A stretch of 64,000 nt of DNA from CAXPZW01 sp964221845 (GTDB lineage: Bacteria > Bacteroidota > Bacteroidia > Flavobacteriales_D > Sanyastnellaceae): the NCBI GenBank assembly GCA_964221845.1, contig CAXPZW010000006.1, positions 1 to 64,000 of the forward strand. Reading direction: 5' to 3'. Made by a program: the position numbers and the translations under genes. Of the stretch, positions 62,580 through 64,000 are shown piece after piece (the first letter of the stretch is position 1; each line of letters opens with the position of its first letter). The notes under the pieces were generated by a model that searched no databases, had not been told where the DNA came from, and worked only from the letters and a program-made list of their open reading frames with translations.

Positions 62580-62795
62580 ATGCTGGCCCAGAACACTCGA
62601 TTTGGGACACTTGCATAAACACCTGTTCTGCTTCGCGCTTGGAATACAGCTGGGCAATTGGTGGAGGAACGTGCGTTGGATTTGCCTCAAGGCCAGCACC
62701 GCATTGCCCTTGACGCTGCTTTGCGCCCCGGACTTTACCTCGTGCGTTTGGAACAAGCGGGAGGCGCTTGGCAAGGTGAGGCCGTGGTCCGCTGA
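62580..62795 (+). pseudogene. Relic of a T9SS type A sorting domain
   Basis: From 62619 to the TGA at 62793-62795 the plus strand encodes LLRAWNTAGQLVEERALDLP, then ALRPGLYLVRLEQAGG, and ends GEAVVR, which is the second half of a T9SS type A sorting domain. In the same frame a TAA at 62616-62618 interrupts it, and the upstream part (from 62580, MLAQNTRFGTLA) has no cargo domain; only ~140 bp separate it from tadA. It is best read as the decayed 3' end of a lost secreted-protein gene. Its stop abuts the stop of the next, convergent gene. Confidence 0.6.
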
Positions 62796-63839
62796 TCAGA
62801 GTGAATCATACCATTTGCGCAGCCATGCGGTGTCCATTTGAATGCGTGGTAATTCCAACTCCACCGGAGTAAGATCGGCACGGTGCAGGTGCTTGCGACG
62901 AACCTGCTTGAACCACCCTTTGGCCTCCAGGTAGTCCCCGAGGTATTCTTGCTCGTATTGGCCCGGGGTAGGCATGAGCCAAGCGCTGCGGCCCAACGCC
63001 ACCAAATCCATGATGGTCGAGTAGCCCGCGGCGGCCAAGATGTTTTTGCTGCGCGCGACCCAATCCACAAACTCCGCATCCAGCGGATGGGCCACCGACT
63101 CGATGTGGGATGGCAGGCGGGTGCGGGTACCGGGCAATCCTCGGAGCAGGACGACGCGCCCTTCCATCCGATCAAACTTCTCCAGCACGGCTTCCTCGCT
63201 TTTGCGGCGTTGGCCTTCGGGCCCACTCAACAGGATGAGCCAATCCACGTCCTTCTCTTGCTCAGGTGCAGGCGCATCAAACCGCGACAACGGCCCCACA
63301 AACTGCACATGCTCAGGAGCATTGGTCGGGGCAGACAAGCGCCCTGCCAGGGCATCGGGTCCAGACACATCCGGCACCCATACCGCTTCAAACTCGGCGT
63401 ACATGGAGTTGAGTTTGCGCTTGACCCAGCGGTTCACCGCGGCCGGAACAAGTGGCATCAACTGGTGGGTGATCAATACCGAGTGCGGGTGCGCATCCAG
63501 GCCGTAGCGGTTGTCGGAAATGACGCCGTCAAAGTGCCTTTCATTCAGTAACTCGTACAACCACAGGCGCTCTTCTTGAATGGTCTTGAGCATCCCTGGA
63601 ACTTGAAAGGTGATGTCCAACACCACGCTCTTTCCCGAATAGGTGATGCCGTAAGCGGGCACGTCCAGGTGTTCCATATGCGGGAAGGCAGCTTCCAAGA
63701 ACTTGCGGCCACGCCCTGTAGAGGCCAGTACCACCTCGGCGCCCCACGCCTCCAACTGGCGAATGATGGGCACGCAACGCGTGGCGTGTCCCATGCCCCA
63801 ATCCAAGGGCGAAAGCAGAATGCGTTTTGAGGCGGCCAT
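62796..63839 (-). CDS. Glycosyltransferase-like protein (GT-B fold, MurG/UDP-glucuronosyltransferase-like)
   Basis: A 347-residue cytoplasmic protein. It starts MAASKRILLSPLDWGMGHATRC, the glycine-rich N-terminal motif (GMGHATR) of GT-B nucleotide-sugar transferases, and has a C-terminal segment NILAAAGYSTIMDLVALGRSAWLMPTPGQYEQEYLGDYL in outline, where GYSTIMDLVALG and PTPGQYEQ mark the donor-binding region. Proteins of this type are often annotated only as glycosyltransferase. Donor and acceptor are unknown. The ATG at 63839 was chosen because the frame upstream to 63974 runs antisense to the divergent TatD-family gene. Confidence 0.82.
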   Translation of the reverse strand: MAASKRILLSPLDWGMGHATRCVPIIRQLEAWGAEVVLASTGRGRKFLEAAFPHMEHLDVPAYGITYSGKSVVLDITFQVPGMLKTIQEERLWLYELLNERHFDGVISDNRYGLDAHPHSVLITHQLMPLVPAAVNRWVKRKLNSMYAEFEAVWVPDVSGPDALAGRLSAPTNAPEHVQFVGPLSRFDAPAPEQEKDVDWLILLSGPEGQRRKSEEAVLEKFDRMEGRVVLLRGLPGTRTRLPSHIESVAHPLDAEFVDWVARSKNILAAAGYSTIMDLVALGRSAWLMPTPGQYEQEYLGDYLEAKGWFKQVRRKHLHRADLTPVELELPRIQMDTAWLRKWYDSL

Positions 63840-63878
63840 ATAGCTGCGAAGTTCCCCAATTCCCCGCATTTTTGCGCC

Positions 63879-64000
63879 ATGGAATGGATCGACACCCATG
63901 CCCATTTGTACTTGCCCCAATTCGACGAAGACCGCGACGCGGTGCTGGACGACGCGGCAAGCAAGGGCATCCACCGCATTTACCTGCCCAACATCGACCT
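63879..64000 (+). CDS. TatD-family hydrolase, N-terminal part (3' truncated by window)
   Basis: Forty codons are visible before the window ends. The translation starts MEWIDTHAHLYLPQFDEDRD, whose DTHAHL is the first metal-binding motif of TatD-type metal-dependent DNases/hydrolases, followed by a helix and IHRIYLPNIDL. A -7-like box CATTTTTG (63867-63874, one mismatch) ends 4 nt before the ATG, another probable leaderless start. It is divergent from the glycosyltransferase-like gene, 39 nt away. Confidence 0.85.
   Translation, partial: MEWIDTHAHLYLPQFDEDRDAVLDDAASKGIHRIYLPNID

Overview
The window is a GC-rich stretch of a Bacteroidota chromosome, most likely a Flavobacteriales member of the Cryomorphaceae/Schleiferiaceae/Crocinitomicaceae type (lineage is inference). 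The evidence is a complete type IX secretion and gliding core (PorP/SprF-like, gldK, gldL, gldM, gldN), gldA, several proteins with T9SS type A or type B C-terminal domains, the block miaB - sigma54 regulator - lptE - TPR protein - secG - groSL, and repeated TAnnTTTG promoter boxes, the -7 element of this phylum. I see no rRNA, tRNA, CRISPR array, insertion sequence or phage gene. The region reads as core chromosome with interspersed secreted-protein genes.

Layout. 1-6.9 kb: the end of a beta-helix protein, then a 2051-residue secreted repeat protein. 6.9-8.6 kb: an alpha/beta hydrolase and a GGGP-type ether-lipid synthase. 8.6-11.5 kb: a TonB-dependent receptor preceded by a TPP riboswitch, so probably a thiamine receptor. 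11.5-14.2 kb: cysQ, rsgA, gldA. 14.2-17.3 kb: a large T9SS type B protein. 17.7-24.5 kb: groSL and the miaB-to-secG operon, read leftward. 24.6-34.3 kb: topA, a degenerate arginase-family gene and the T9SS core operon, closed by a terminator. 34.3-43.6 kb: an ABC-F ATPase, a RluA-type pseudouridine synthase, a T9SS cargo protein, a PASTA protein and a large secreted lipase-like protein. 43.6-50.2 kb: purL, a CPBP protease, a Cys-rich calcium-binding secreted protein, an O-methyltransferase, sucC and lolD. 50.2-56.5 kb: a MarR regulator with fadN-fadA-fadE for fatty-acid beta-oxidation. 56.5-64 kb: another T9SS type B protein, a small conserved protein, a ferredoxin/reductase pair, a secreted esterase, tadA, a relic of a T9SS sorting domain, a glycosyltransferase-like gene and the start of a TatD-family gene.

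How the genes fit together. The T9SS motor and outer-membrane parts lie in the middle of the window. Five intact genes carry T9SS sorting domains (three type A, two type B). Two further secreted proteins end instead in a shared four-cysteine, duplicated EF-hand (dockerin-like) tail. Genes are tightly packed: six of the eight intact convergent pairs have stop codons that overlap or lie within 5 nt, and several TAnnTTTG-type boxes lie 4-9 nt before the ATG, which implies leaderless mRNAs.

All assignments come from reading motifs and context; no database search was run.
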